Of a stretch of 64,000 bases of DNA, positions 30,093 to 37,871 are shown one piece after another. Where the stretch lies: positions 1 to 64,000 of the forward strand of contig JAJOLK010000015.1 in assembly GCA_021173225.1 (NCBI GenBank). The letters run 5' to 3'. The position numbers and the translations under genes are program-made. Under the pieces are notes generated by a model. That model worked only from the letters and a program-made list of their open reading frames with translations, did not search any database and was not told the origin of the DNA. Positions within the stretch are counted from its first letter, which is position 1. Each line of letters opens with the position of its first letter. This DNA comes from Phycisphaerales bacterium PN19_bin_20 (GTDB taxonomy: Bacteria > Planctomycetota > Phycisphaerae > Phycisphaerales > UBA1924).

Positions 30093-32239
30093 TGCGGGCC
30101 CTCCTGCTTCGGCTGCGCACTGACAAACGCGCACTCCCACTCGATCAAGAATGTTGAAACGGTTGTGCCCGCGTCGTACCCGCCAAGGCGGGGCAAGGGC
30201 GCGAGGCGGTTGGCGTCTTCATCACCCGCGCCGGGACGCCCACCGGGCGCGCCGGGGAAGCCGCTGGGCGGACGCGGGCCACGCTCATCACCGCCGCCGG
30301 GGCGATTGCCGGGGCCGCCGGGGAACCCGCCGCCGCCGGGGATAAACAGCGGCCCGCCGCCGCGGCCTGGGCCCATGCCCGGGAACCCGCCCGGGCCACC
30401 ACCGGGCATGCCGCTCGGACCTCCGCCCGGGCCCCCGCCGGGGCCCCCACCGAGGCCTGGGGTGTACGGGCCTGCGCCTGGACGTCCGCCGCCGCCGCCA
30501 CCGGGACCTGCACCGGGCAGAGCGGGCCAGTTGCCGGGGTTGCCGTCCTCACCGACGGTCACGTCGCGCCCAACAAGCTTCCAGCTCGCCGTGGTCACCT
30601 CGTAGATGCCCGAGCGCTTGCCGTTGGCCTTAAGCCAGTTCTGCAGCTCGTTCTCGACGAAAGTTTCCGCGTCACTGGCCTTGCGCGAGACGCGGACTAG
30701 CAGCGCGTTGCGGAGCGTGCCGGGCCCGCCAGCAACCGGCGCGGCGTTGGGATCGGCCGTGGCACCCTCAGGCCCTTGCGCGACGTAGGTGCTTGCGAAC
30801 TCGCCAAACTCGACCTTCGCGGGCTTGGCACCAGCGAGCGCGGGCAGCTTGCCGCTGGCGTGGTCAAGCAGCGCACCAAGGTCGTCAAGCACCTTGGGCA
30901 TCACCGCTCGCTTATCGACCAATTGTGCCAATACCGGGGCCTTGGGGTCAGGCTGATAGGCACCCTCGACCTCTGACCACTTGCCCTTGAGAAGCTGGAC
31001 CTGACGCTTGACCTCGTCGATCACCGCCGGCTTGCTGGCGCTGCTCGCCGCCGAGCTGTTCATCAGCGGCTGCCAGAACGTCACCGCGCCAGCGACCAGC
31101 GCGACGCCCGCGGCAGCGGCGAACCACGGCGTCTTCACACGCCAGAGCCCGTCCTTGACCACGCTCATCGGCACCAGGTTGGCCGTGAGGGTCTGCATCT
31201 CCAGCCCCTGCAGGGCCAAACCCATGGCCGCGGAGAGCTGATAAGCGTTGCTCTGGAAGAGCTTTTCCTTCTCAGGCCCGCCCTGAACCTTGGTCACTCG
31301 GCTGAACTTCTCCAGCATCTGCACCTCCATCTGGAGCTGCTGGCTGAGGAACTTTTTAAGCCCTGGCAGGCGGAACGTGCTGCCCAGGCAGACCACGCGC
31401 GTCAGCTTGGCGCTGCGGTTTTGCGGCTGACTGGTGTAGTAGCCAATGGAACGCTGCACGTCCTGGGCCAGGTCACCAAAGACCGGGCGGAGCGCCTGCA
31501 AAATATGCCGGGCATGCTGGCTGTTCTCAGCCTCGCCCTTGAGCTTTTCGGCTTTCATATAGCTGGTGTTCAGAGCCGTCACCAGCGCTTCGGTAAACTG
31601 GTGCCCGCCGACCGGGAAGGTGCGGACCCACAGCTTGGGCCCGTCGGCGATGATGAGGTCTGTGCTCGACGTGCCGACGTCAAGGATCACCGTGCCGGGC
31701 GTGTTCTCGCCGAAGCCCTGGTCCCAGGCCAAAGCGTTGTAGACCGCCAGCGGGTTGAGGGTGACGATGTCGGGAACGCGGCCGACGTCTTGCCACTTGT
31801 TAAGCTGGTCAAGTACCGTCTCGGTCCGGATCGCGAAGATGCCGACCGAAACCATCGGCGAGTCAGGCGTTGCGAAGACCTGATAGTCCCACTGCACTTC
31901 GGTGAGTGGGAAAGGGATCTGCATCTTCGCCTCGTACTCAACCAGCGCCGGGAGCTGCTTGGGCTCGGTTGCGGGCAGCTCGTTGGGGAACCGCGCAAAG
32001 CTCTGCGCCCCGGGCACGCTGACGGCGATGACCGCCTTGCTCAAGTCGTGCTGGGCCACCAGGGTGCCCAACGCGATCCGGCGTGCTTCCTTGTCGTCGA
32101 TCTCAGGGGCCGAGAGGGGCTTTTTGTGAGGAATAATCGCGAAGTCCGCGACCGCGACCGAGTCGCCATCACGGACCAGCTTGACGGCCTTCAGGGCCGT
32201 GGCCCCGACCTCGACGCCCCAACTCGCGTTGCTGGCCAT
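30089..32239 (-). CDS. pilM: PilM-like ATPase with fused transmembrane and PilN-like C-terminus
   Basis: 716 residues; ATG at 32239 with GAGGTAC upstream. Residues 1-about 350 are a PilM domain (actin/FtsA-like fold): WGVEVGATALKAVKLVRDG, VAVSVPGAQSFARFP, DVGTSSTDLIIADG (phosphate loop) and VVCLGSTFRLPGLKKFLSQQL (adenosine motif). Normal PilM stops there. Here a membrane helix follows (about 373-396, WFAAAAGVALVAGAVTFWQPL) with an extracytoplasmic domain containing a PilN-like segment (LLVRVSRKASDAETFVENELQNWLK), then a Gly/Pro tail of about 130 residues. This looks like a PilM-PilN fusion. In type IV pili PilM binds the PilN N-terminus, so a fusion is plausible. First gene of a coupled trio. 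Confidence 0.85.
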   Translation of the reverse strand: MASNASWGVEVGATALKAVKLVRDGDSVAVADFAIIPHKKPLSAPEIDDKEARRIALGTLVAQHDLSKAVIAVSVPGAQSFARFPNELPATEPKQLPALVEYEAKMQIPFPLTEVQWDYQVFATPDSPMVSVGIFAIRTETVLDQLNKWQDVGRVPDIVTLNPLAVYNALAWDQGFGENTPGTVILDVGTSSTDLIIADGPKLWVRTFPVGGHQFTEALVTALNTSYMKAEKLKGEAENSQHARHILQALRPVFGDLAQDVQRSIGYYTSQPQNRSAKLTRVVCLGSTFRLPGLKKFLSQQLQMEVQMLEKFSRVTKVQGGPEKEKLFQSNAYQLSAAMGLALQGLEMQTLTANLVPMSVVKDGLWRVKTPWFAAAAGVALVAGAVTFWQPLMNSSAASSASKPAVIDEVKRQVQLLKGKWSEVEGAYQPDPKAPVLAQLVDKRAVMPKVLDDLGALLDHASGKLPALAGAKPAKVEFGEFASTYVAQGPEGATADPNAAPVAGGPGTLRNALLVRVSRKASDAETFVENELQNWLKANGKRSGIYEVTTASWKLVGRDVTVGEDGNPGNWPALPGAGPGGGGGGRPGAGPYTPGLGGGPGGGPGGGPSGMPGGGPGGFPGMGPGRGGGPLFIPGGGGFPGGPGNRPGGGDERGPRPPSGFPGAPGGRPGAGDEDANRLAPLPRLGGYDAGTTVSTFLIEWECAFVSAQPKQEGPQ

Positions 32240-32608
32240 GCCGATGTACCTCGTGTGCACGGGTCAAAGCCGCCCGTGCTGGGTGTGTCCGATCGAATCC
32301 GCCCGTCGCGCAGGGCCCGACCTCAAGCCAAGCTACCGCCCGTCACGCTTGCTTACCTCAGGCCCTGCCGAACTTTACGTCTGGCGGTGATCAAAGTTCC
32401 GAGAACCGTCTGCAATCACCGCCCGCCGCCGGTCTGCACTCCCGCCGCCCCTGCGCGCTGACAGGCCGCAGGCCCGGGCAGCGGGGCGTGAGTGTGACGA
32501 CTTGCGGCCAGAAGGTCAAGCGCCGGGGGCGTGCGGGCAACCACTCATCGGCGCGGATAGACGGATGAATAGTGTACGGCCCAATCTGGGTGTTCATGAA
32601 TACCCAGC
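32240..32608 (-). other. Leader between the structured element and pilM
   Basis: 370 bases of GC-rich, apparently noncoding DNA. It contains the 22-bp palindrome listed below and a stretch CCTGCGGCCTGTCAGCGCGCAGG (about 32450-32475) that could form a hairpin. No -10 box close to the start codon is convincing. Confidence 0.45.
32586..32607. promoter_or_regulatory. 22-bp near-perfect palindrome in the pilM leader
   Basis: CTGGGTGTTCATGAATACCCAG. Both halves match except for one G/T position, which could still wobble-pair. Its length and dyad symmetry suit an operator for a dimeric regulator, or an RNA hairpin. Confidence 0.5.
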
Positions 32609-32761
32609 CCGACGGCGGTCTAGCCGTCGGCCGGATCAGTACTCAGGTCGCGGCCTTTGCGTCAAAGGCAATCTTTCTGTCCTATTTGGAAGAAGGTGAC
32701 TTCTTCAGCGTGGCCATCGAAGAACCAGTACATGCCTTTTTGCTGTGCCAGTTAGCCGCGG
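32609..32761 (-). promoter_or_regulatory. Possible c-di-GMP-I (GEMM)-like riboswitch upstream of pilM
   Basis: On the minus strand GGCACAGCAAAA, a long hairpin closed by AAGGCA/TGCCTT, then GACGCAAAGGCCGCGACCT and GGCTAGACCGCC follow in the order of the GEMM-I pattern (GCACAG..CAAA-stem-GACGCAAAGCC-...-GCC.GG..GCC). CCGCGGC at the 5' end can pair with GCCGTCGG at the 3' end. Differences count against it: the first hairpin is far longer than usual, has no GNRA loop and the GG of GGCAAA is missing. GACGCAAAG lies at 32655-32663. A competing local hairpin (CCGACGGC/GCCGTCGG) could be the switch partner. Confidence is low to moderate. Confidence 0.35.
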
Positions 32762-32766
32762 GGATC

Positions 32767-33948
32767 TTAAAGGCGTGGCGCGTCGGGGCTGGCGTCTGGT
32801 CGAGCCGGAGGGTTGGGCGCAACACGGTCGGCCAGGTTGGCGAGGCCGGCGACGCGGGTGCGGCCTTTGAGGTCGATGGTCCAGAAACTTGAGAGGGTGC
32901 TTGAGAGCGCGGGGTTTGCAACGGTTGGCGCTAATGCGGGCGTGGAGGCGGGCGTGGAGGTGGGTGGGTCCGGCTCGTCGGCAAACTGGAGACTGAGTGT
33001 GTCAGGGCGGTTTGAGAGGGGAAGCTGGAGCGCGATGAGGCGTCCGGACTCGGCATCGATGGTCAGCTCGCAGAGCCCCAGTGAAGACTGGCCTGTGATG
33101 ATGAGCTGCGGGCGCGGCGCGGGTGGGGCTTGCAGGGGCGCGTTGTTTGTTGCATCGGAGGATGTGTTTGGGGGCGTGCTTGGTGGAGTGAGTGGCGGCT
33201 CGCTGTTCTCGGCGTTGTCCGCTGGGTTGACGGGCGAGGGCTTGCCGGCTTCGGGCGTTAATTCTGGTGCGGGCTCGGGTGCGGGCACGGCTGCGGGTTC
33301 AGGCGGTTGCGGTGGCGGTGGCGGTGGCGGCGGAGGGGTGAAGGCGCGTACGGCGGACCACGTGATGCCACGGGCTTGCGGGACTGGGGCTTCGAGCAGC
33401 TCAGCGCGCTTGCCGAAGACGAGCGCGAGTTGCGGGAGTGGCAGCGGGCCGATCAGGTCGCTGAAGGCGTGCAGACCGGGCTGGCCCTCGGCGCTGAGCT
33501 CACCTTGCCAGTACGTGAGCGGATAGGCGCGGTGGATGACGGTGACGGTCGCGGCGCGGGCATGGATGATCAGTGAGCCGGCCTCGATGAGGGCCTCGGG
33601 CGGCATTGATCCGTCGGCGGGGCGGGTGCGGATGACCAGGCCTGAGCCGAGCTGCGTGCCCTGGGGCGAACTGATGCGGACGCGGACGCGCTCGGCGACT
33701 GGGCCTGTGCGATAGGTGGAGTAGATGAACCCGATGGCGGCCTGCGGCGAGAGGGTCGCGGGCGCTGGGGCTGAATCAGTGGCGGGTGTTGTTGCGGGCG
33801 CGGTCGAGGGTGGTGATTTAGTTTCTTGTGCTGGCGTAGGTGCTGGCGGCTGGGCTGCGGGCTGAGCGACAGAGTTAGAAGGACAAGCGAGGACGAAGAG
33901 CGTCTTGGCGATAGTGGTGCGCAAGACGCAAAGGTATCGCGGGTTCAT
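32767..33948 (-). CDS. Hypothetical exported protein, proline-rich
   Basis: 393 residues, overlapping the folK stop by ATGA and hence likely co-translated with it. The N-terminus (TTIAKTLFVLACPSNSVAQ) looks like a signal peptide. Two predicted beta-rich parts, about 70-190 (IGFIYSTYRTGPVAERVRVRISSPQGTQLGSGLVIRTRP...AATVTVIHRAYPLTYWQGELS) and 270-350 (QLIITGQSSLGLCELTIDAESGRLIALQLPLSN), are separated by a Pro/Glu-rich linker with up to nine prolines in a row. The pattern resembles an outer-membrane-lipoprotein-related or LolA-like beta fold, but this is only a shape impression. Function unknown. The lipoprotein encoded at 56706 has a loosely similar plan. Confidence 0.6.
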   Translation of the reverse strand: MNPRYLCVLRTTIAKTLFVLACPSNSVAQPAAQPPAPTPAQETKSPPSTAPATTPATDSAPAPATLSPQAAIGFIYSTYRTGPVAERVRVRISSPQGTQLGSGLVIRTRPADGSMPPEALIEAGSLIIHARAATVTVIHRAYPLTYWQGELSAEGQPGLHAFSDLIGPLPLPQLALVFGKRAELLEAPVPQARGITWSAVRAFTPPPPPPPPPQPPEPAAVPAPEPAPELTPEAGKPSPVNPADNAENSEPPLTPPSTPPNTSSDATNNAPLQAPPAPRPQLIITGQSSLGLCELTIDAESGRLIALQLPLSNRPDTLSLQFADEPDPPTSTPASTPALAPTVANPALSSTLSSFWTIDLKGRTRVAGLANLADRVAPNPPARPDASPDAPRL

Positions 33949-34589
33949 GGGTTGATCCTTCGCACAGTCTGCGGCGGCGTGACGGCGCGGGCGAGGGCGG
34001 CAAGCTCACTGGCGGTGCGGCCGATCACGGGGATCAGCAGGTTTGGCGCGAGGTCTGCCAGTGGGGCAAGGACGAAGAGCCTGGGCTGCCTGGTGGCCGG
34101 TGTGGTGCCCGGTTCAGATGGCGCGGGGCGGAGCGGGGCTGGTCGTGGCGGGGCGGGGCACACGAGCACGCCGGGGTGCGGCAGGCGCAGGGCGTCTATC
34201 GGTGCGTCCAGTGGTGGCTGGATGACCAGGTCGCTCAGGAGGAGAAGGTCAAGGTCGATGGTCCGGGCGGAGCCGTGGGGCTGGGCGCGGCGGTCGCGCC
34301 CGAGGCTGGCCTCGATGGCGTGGAGGCGTGCGAGGAGTTGGTCGGGCGGGAGGTTGGTGGTGCCGATGAGCACGGCGTTGACGAAGGGGCCGCCGGGGTC
34401 GGCCGCGCCCACGCGCAGTGGGGCTGTTTCGTAGAGCGGGCTGAGGCGCGGTGCGGTGATGGGCCCGGCGTGCCGGGCGTCAAGAGCACGGGCGGCGGCG
34501 CGGATGAGGTCTTGCGAAGATTGAGCGGGCTGTGCGAGCTTTGCGCCGAGGGCAAGGTTTGAGCCGAGGGCGACGGCGACGGTGAGCAT
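33945..34589 (-). CDS. folK: 2-amino-4-hydroxy-6-hydroxymethyldihydropteridine pyrophosphokinase
   Basis: Transfers pyrophosphate from ATP to 6-hydroxymethyl-dihydropterin in folate synthesis. Clear family signals: ALGSNLALG at the start, RLSPLYETAPLRVGAADPGGPFVNAVL with the loop residues, LLARLHAIEASLGRDRR, and the strongly conserved RTIDLDLLLLSD (metal-binding aspartates) and PHPG. The start is ATG 34589; a longer frame upstream is out-of-family and lacks conservation. It is about 214 residues rather than the usual 160, with a C-terminal extension after a proline-rich insert (PRPAPLRPAPSEPG) before the LAPLADLAPNLLIP segment. It lies between flgE and an unknown secreted protein. Confidence 0.92.
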   Translation of the reverse strand: MLTVAVALGSNLALGAKLAQPAQSSQDLIRAAARALDARHAGPITAPRLSPLYETAPLRVGAADPGGPFVNAVLIGTTNLPPDQLLARLHAIEASLGRDRRAQPHGSARTIDLDLLLLSDLVIQPPLDAPIDALRLPHPGVLVCPAPPRPAPLRPAPSEPGTTPATRQPRLFVLAPLADLAPNLLIPVIGRTASELAALARAVTPPQTVRRINP

Positions 34590-34623
34590 CACAGTCAGCG
34601 TAGCGGGCGCGAGGTCGGGCGCC

Positions 34624-36381
34624 CTAGCGGCCGATGACCAGAAGCTGCTGGAGGAGCTGGTCTGCGGAGGAAATGACGCGCGAGTTGGCGGAGTAGCCGG
34701 TGCTGGTGAGGATGAGGTTGATGAACTCGGCAGAGAGGTCAACGTTTGAGAGCTCAAGTGCGCCGCCAGAGGTGGTGCCCGAGCCGAAGCTGCCCGGGTT
34801 GACGATGAGCGGCTCGCCTGAGTTGGCGCCGACCTTGAAGAGGTTGTTGCCAGAGTCGATGAGGCCCTGGGGGTTGCTGAAGATGGCGAGGGCGAGCTGG
34901 CCGAGGACGCGGGTCTCGCCGTTGTCGAAAGCGCCGGAGATGATGCCGTTGGCGCCGACGGCGAAGCTGGAGAGTGTGCCGACGGCGGTGCCGTCAACGC
35001 CGCGGACGCGCAGCTCTGAGGGGCCGGCGCTGGCGCCGTTGCCGGCGGAGTTGAAGGCGGAGACAGACTGGTTGAGCTCGACGGCGAAGGTCAGTGGGTC
35101 TCTGGCGGCGGAGGCCCGGCGGTTGATGGTGACGGGGAAGGTCAGGTCCCCGACTGGTCGGCCGATGTCGTCAAAGCGGATGGTGCCGGTGCCGATGCGG
35201 GGGTCGGTGGTGTCGGCGGAGGAGCGGATGTCGTAGCGCCAGGTGCTGCCTCCGGTGAGGTTTTTAGAGATGAGGGTGAAGGTGAGCTCAACGGGGACGC
35301 GTGAGCCGAGCGAGTCGAAGATGTCAAATTGCGTGCGGACGCTCTCACCGGTAGCGGTTGCCGCGCGTGCGGTGGTGAACCAGTTGGTGCTGGTGGCGAC
35401 GCCCGCGCGCAGGGCGGTGAAGGAGGTGGCCTCGAAGCGCAGGTCGTTGACGGAACCGGTGTTGCCGACGACGGAGATCACGCCGGTGGCGGGGTCGAGG
35501 GCTGCGCCGGGGATCTGGCCGTCGGGGTTGGGGGTGTTGGCGGTTGTGGTGCGGATGTTGAGTGAGCGGTTGATGAAGTTGAGGTAGTCCTGGACTGTGG
35601 TGGTGGCGGTGATGGTGAGCTCGGCGTCGGGGAGGCGTCGGCTTTGGTCGAGTGCGCCCTGGCGGACGCCGGCGACGCGGATCACGTCGTCAACCTGGAA
35701 GAGGGCCTGGCTGCCAGCGGTGGCGGGGTCGTCAAGGTCGGTCAGGAGGCTGGTGGTGCGGAGCAGGTCTGTGCCGAGCGGGCCGGTGCGGTCGGTCAGT
35801 GCGCCGGCGGTGTAGCGTGAGCCCGCGCCGGCGACGGTGCCGGTCTGGTTGAGGTTGCCGGTGAGTGCGGCGACGGTGGTGGGCTCGGCGATGCGGAGCT
35901 CACCGACGGGGATGGTGATGGGGACCAGGTCTGAGCGAACGATGTTGAAGTCTGAGTCGACGCCGTAGCCCAGGATTCGTTCGCCGCTGGAGGTGACGAG
36001 CTCGTTGCGTGTATTTTTGGTGAAGTCACCGGCGCGTGTGAAGGTGCGTTCGGTGCCGCGCTGGGCGATGAAGAAACCGTCGCCGGCGATGGCGATATCG
36101 GTAGCGTTGCCGGTGGACGAGACGGATCCTGGGTTGAAGCTGCGGGTGGTGCCGGCGATGACGACGCCGAGGCCGATCTGGCGTGGGTTGCTGCCGCCGC
36201 TGTTCTCGCCGGCGACGGCGCCGAGGCCGAAGCTGCGAGAGAGCTGGCTGGCGAACTGAAGACGGTTGGTTTTATAAGCGTTGGTATTGACATTGGCGAT
36301 GTTGTTGCCAATGACGTCGAGGTTTCTTGCGTTGGCGTTGAGGCCCGAGAGGGCGGTGTACATCGCGACGGTGGAGGCCAT
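34624..36381 (-). CDS. flgE: Flagellar hook protein
   Basis: Forms the flexible hook between rod and filament. The first 45 residues (MYTALSGLNANARNLDVIGNNIANVNTNAYKTNR) are the conserved N-terminal D0 motif of hook and rod proteins; ALTGNLNQTG is a hook family marker, and the C-terminus (ELSNVDLSAEFINLILTSTGYSANSRVISSADQLLQQLLVI) is the matching C-terminal D0 helix. At 585 residues it is larger than the 400-residue enteric FlgE, with more surface domain (about 200-420). AAGGAAACC precedes the ATG. It is last in the flagellar cluster and follows the small flagellar-operon protein gene, as in Gram-positive flg operons. Confidence 0.93.
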   Translation of the reverse strand: MASTVAMYTALSGLNANARNLDVIGNNIANVNTNAYKTNRLQFASQLSRSFGLGAVAGENSGGSNPRQIGLGVVIAGTTRSFNPGSVSSTGNATDIAIAGDGFFIAQRGTERTFTRAGDFTKNTRNELVTSSGERILGYGVDSDFNIVRSDLVPITIPVGELRIAEPTTVAALTGNLNQTGTVAGAGSRYTAGALTDRTGPLGTDLLRTTSLLTDLDDPATAGSQALFQVDDVIRVAGVRQGALDQSRRLPDAELTITATTTVQDYLNFINRSLNIRTTTANTPNPDGQIPGAALDPATGVISVVGNTGSVNDLRFEATSFTALRAGVATSTNWFTTARAATATGESVRTQFDIFDSLGSRVPVELTFTLISKNLTGGSTWRYDIRSSADTTDPRIGTGTIRFDDIGRPVGDLTFPVTINRRASAARDPLTFAVELNQSVSAFNSAGNGASAGPSELRVRGVDGTAVGTLSSFAVGANGIISGAFDNGETRVLGQLALAIFSNPQGLIDSGNNLFKVGANSGEPLIVNPGSFGSGTTSGGALELSNVDLSAEFINLILTSTGYSANSRVISSADQLLQQLLVIGR

Positions 36382-36525
36382 GGAGGGTTTCCTTGCGTGC
36401 GAGTGGGCGGGGGACGAGGCGGTTAGGGGAGTCGGGCCACGGGCCCGACGGCAGTGTGGAAACCTGCCCCAACGGAGAGGGACGAGGCGGGATGGAAACC
36501 CTGCCCCCAGAAGGCATAGGGAGCG

Positions 36526-37035
36526 TTAGACGGCCGTGGTGGACGTCACTGCGGGGGCTCTGTGGCCGAGTCGTTCTAGGAGCTGCTTGGTGCTTTGCAG
36601 GGCCAGGGTCTGCGGGTCTGCTTGGCCGGAGAAGTCTTTGAGCGTTGCGGGGGGCACGGGCACGAGGCCGTCGATACCTTCGACGATTTGGGCGGCGGGG
36701 TCAACGCGGGCGGTGATGGTGCGCGAGGCGACGTCCATGACCAGTGCCTGACCGTCGATGAGCAGCAAGGCGGTGTTCATGCCGGCGGCCTGGGCTTTGT
36801 CAGCGGCGAGGCTGAGGCGCTGCATCTGGGCGGCGTCGAGTGTCTGGGGGACGTCGGGGTCAAAGGCGACGGGCTGAAGGCTTGCGAGGTCGGCTGTGCC
36901 GGCGCCGCCGACCTGGGCCTTGCTGAGCGCGGATGAGAAGCCGAGGTCGCCGCTGGCGGCGCTGCTGGCGGGCTTGGCGCTTGGGGCGGCAAGGCCCGCA
37001 AGCTGCTGAAGCAACATGAGTGGGTTGATGGTCAT
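36526..37035 (-). CDS. Small flagellar-operon protein between flgD and flgE
   Basis: 169 residues. The C-terminal half has LSLAADKAQAAGMNTALLLIDGQALVMDVASRTITARVD, the signature of the 'flagellar operon protein' family (TIGR02530-like) that sits between flgD and flgE in many bacteria. The 'LVLVDxxALVVSVxNxTVITAVD' pattern is evident. The N-terminal half is Ala/Ser-rich and probably disordered. Its exact role is not known; hook assembly is suggested by position. A few other readings (hook-length accessory) are possible. ATG at 37035 has no strong ribosome site, and the gene lies 47 bases after flgD. Confidence 0.75.
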   Translation of the reverse strand: MTINPLMLLQQLAGLAAPSAKPASSAASGDLGFSSALSKAQVGGAGTADLASLQPVAFDPDVPQTLDAAQMQRLSLAADKAQAAGMNTALLLIDGQALVMDVASRTITARVDPAAQIVEGIDGLVPVPPATLKDFSGQADPQTLALQSTKQLLERLGHRAPAVTSTTAV

Positions 37036-37082
37036 GTGTTTGGCGCTGGTGCGGGTGTGTGTGGCGAGTTGCGCGGGGTTGT

Positions 37083-37736
37083 TCAGATGCCCTGGGGCTG
37101 AGCTTCGGGGCTTGAGGATGGGTCGATGGTGGTGGTGGGCGCGGTGCCGCGCGGCTGGCGGTCGGGCTGGGTGGCGGCGGAGACTGTGGTCTGTGGCTGC
37201 GCGGCGGTGGCGATGAGCTGGACGGTGCCGGCGCCGACGGGGCGTCCGAGGCCCGAGGTTGAGCCCGAGCCGGTGCCGCTGCCGCCGTTACCGTTACCGT
37301 TGCCGCCTGTGGGCGCGGGTGCGGGCGGGTTGGCCACGCTGTCAATGTTGGCGAAACGGACCTGGGTGCCCGAGGTAAGGGTCAGCAGCGGGCCTCTCCT
37401 TTTGTCGTTGGTGACGCTGGTGACGATGCCCGAGACGCGGGTGCCGGCCTCGCTGACGCCCGACACAAGCCCGCCGATGAGCCCGCTGGCGGCGGAGAAC
37501 GAGGACTGGCCGACGAGTTTCTCAAGCGAACTGCTGAGCTTAATGCTGCTTTCAATGTCACGGATGCCTGAGAGCTGCTGAAGGAGCTGGTTGGTGTCGT
37601 TGGGCTTGAGCGGGTCTTGGCGGGTCATCTCGGTGGTGATGATCTTGATGAACTCTTCGCTGGTGAGCTCGGAGAATCGGCTGGGCTGGTTTGAGGCGGA
37701 GGCGTTGGCGGCCGAGGCGCTGGCGATGGCGGACAT
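37083..37736 (-). CDS. flgD: Hook assembly scaffold/cap protein
   Basis: Caps the growing hook and is required for FlgE assembly. The N-terminal motif SRFSELTSEEFIKIITTEMTRQDPLKPNDTNQLLQQLSGIRDIESSIKLSSSLEKLVGQ is the FlgD hallmark. The rest includes LIGGLVSGVSEAGTRVSGIVTSVTNDKRRGPLLTLTSG (a first beta domain). The family's later FnIII/tudor-like domain is not clear here, being replaced by a Gly/Asn/Ser linker and a Pro/Thr tail. About 217 residues. The start at 37736 has GGAG about 8 bases ahead. It lies directly after the fliK-like gene. Confidence 0.9.
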   Translation of the reverse strand: MSAIASASAANASASNQPSRFSELTSEEFIKIITTEMTRQDPLKPNDTNQLLQQLSGIRDIESSIKLSSSLEKLVGQSSFSAASGLIGGLVSGVSEAGTRVSGIVTSVTNDKRRGPLLTLTSGTQVRFANIDSVANPPAPAPTGGNGNGNGGSGTGSGSTSGLGRPVGAGTVQLIATAAQPQTTVSAATQPDRQPRGTAPTTTIDPSSSPEAQPQGI

Positions 37737-37871
37737 AGATGGTGCTCCGGGGGGCTCTGATTGAGGGCAGGAAGCGATGGACGAGGGCGAGTGAACGAAC
37801 ATGCGTCGCCGCTGACGAGCGCGATTGCGGCGCGTCTGCCAGGTGGGCGACGGGGGGTTACGGCGCGGGCA

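Noticed and set aside
29331..30605. Long open frame on the plus strand within the pilM locus
   Set aside because: It lies opposite the well-supported coupled genes and its protein has no coherent domains; it is a high-GC antisense shadow.
31421..32461. 346-residue plus-strand frame opposite pilM
   Set aside because: Antisense to the PilM domain and without ribosome site or family motifs.
32688..32740. Small minus-strand ORF MYWFFDGHAEEVTFFQIGQKDCL
   Set aside because: Only 23 codons, with AAGG too close to the ATG and a preceding in-frame stop; the bases are better explained by hairpins of the leader. Resemblance to H-X9-DG pseudopilin ends is superficial.
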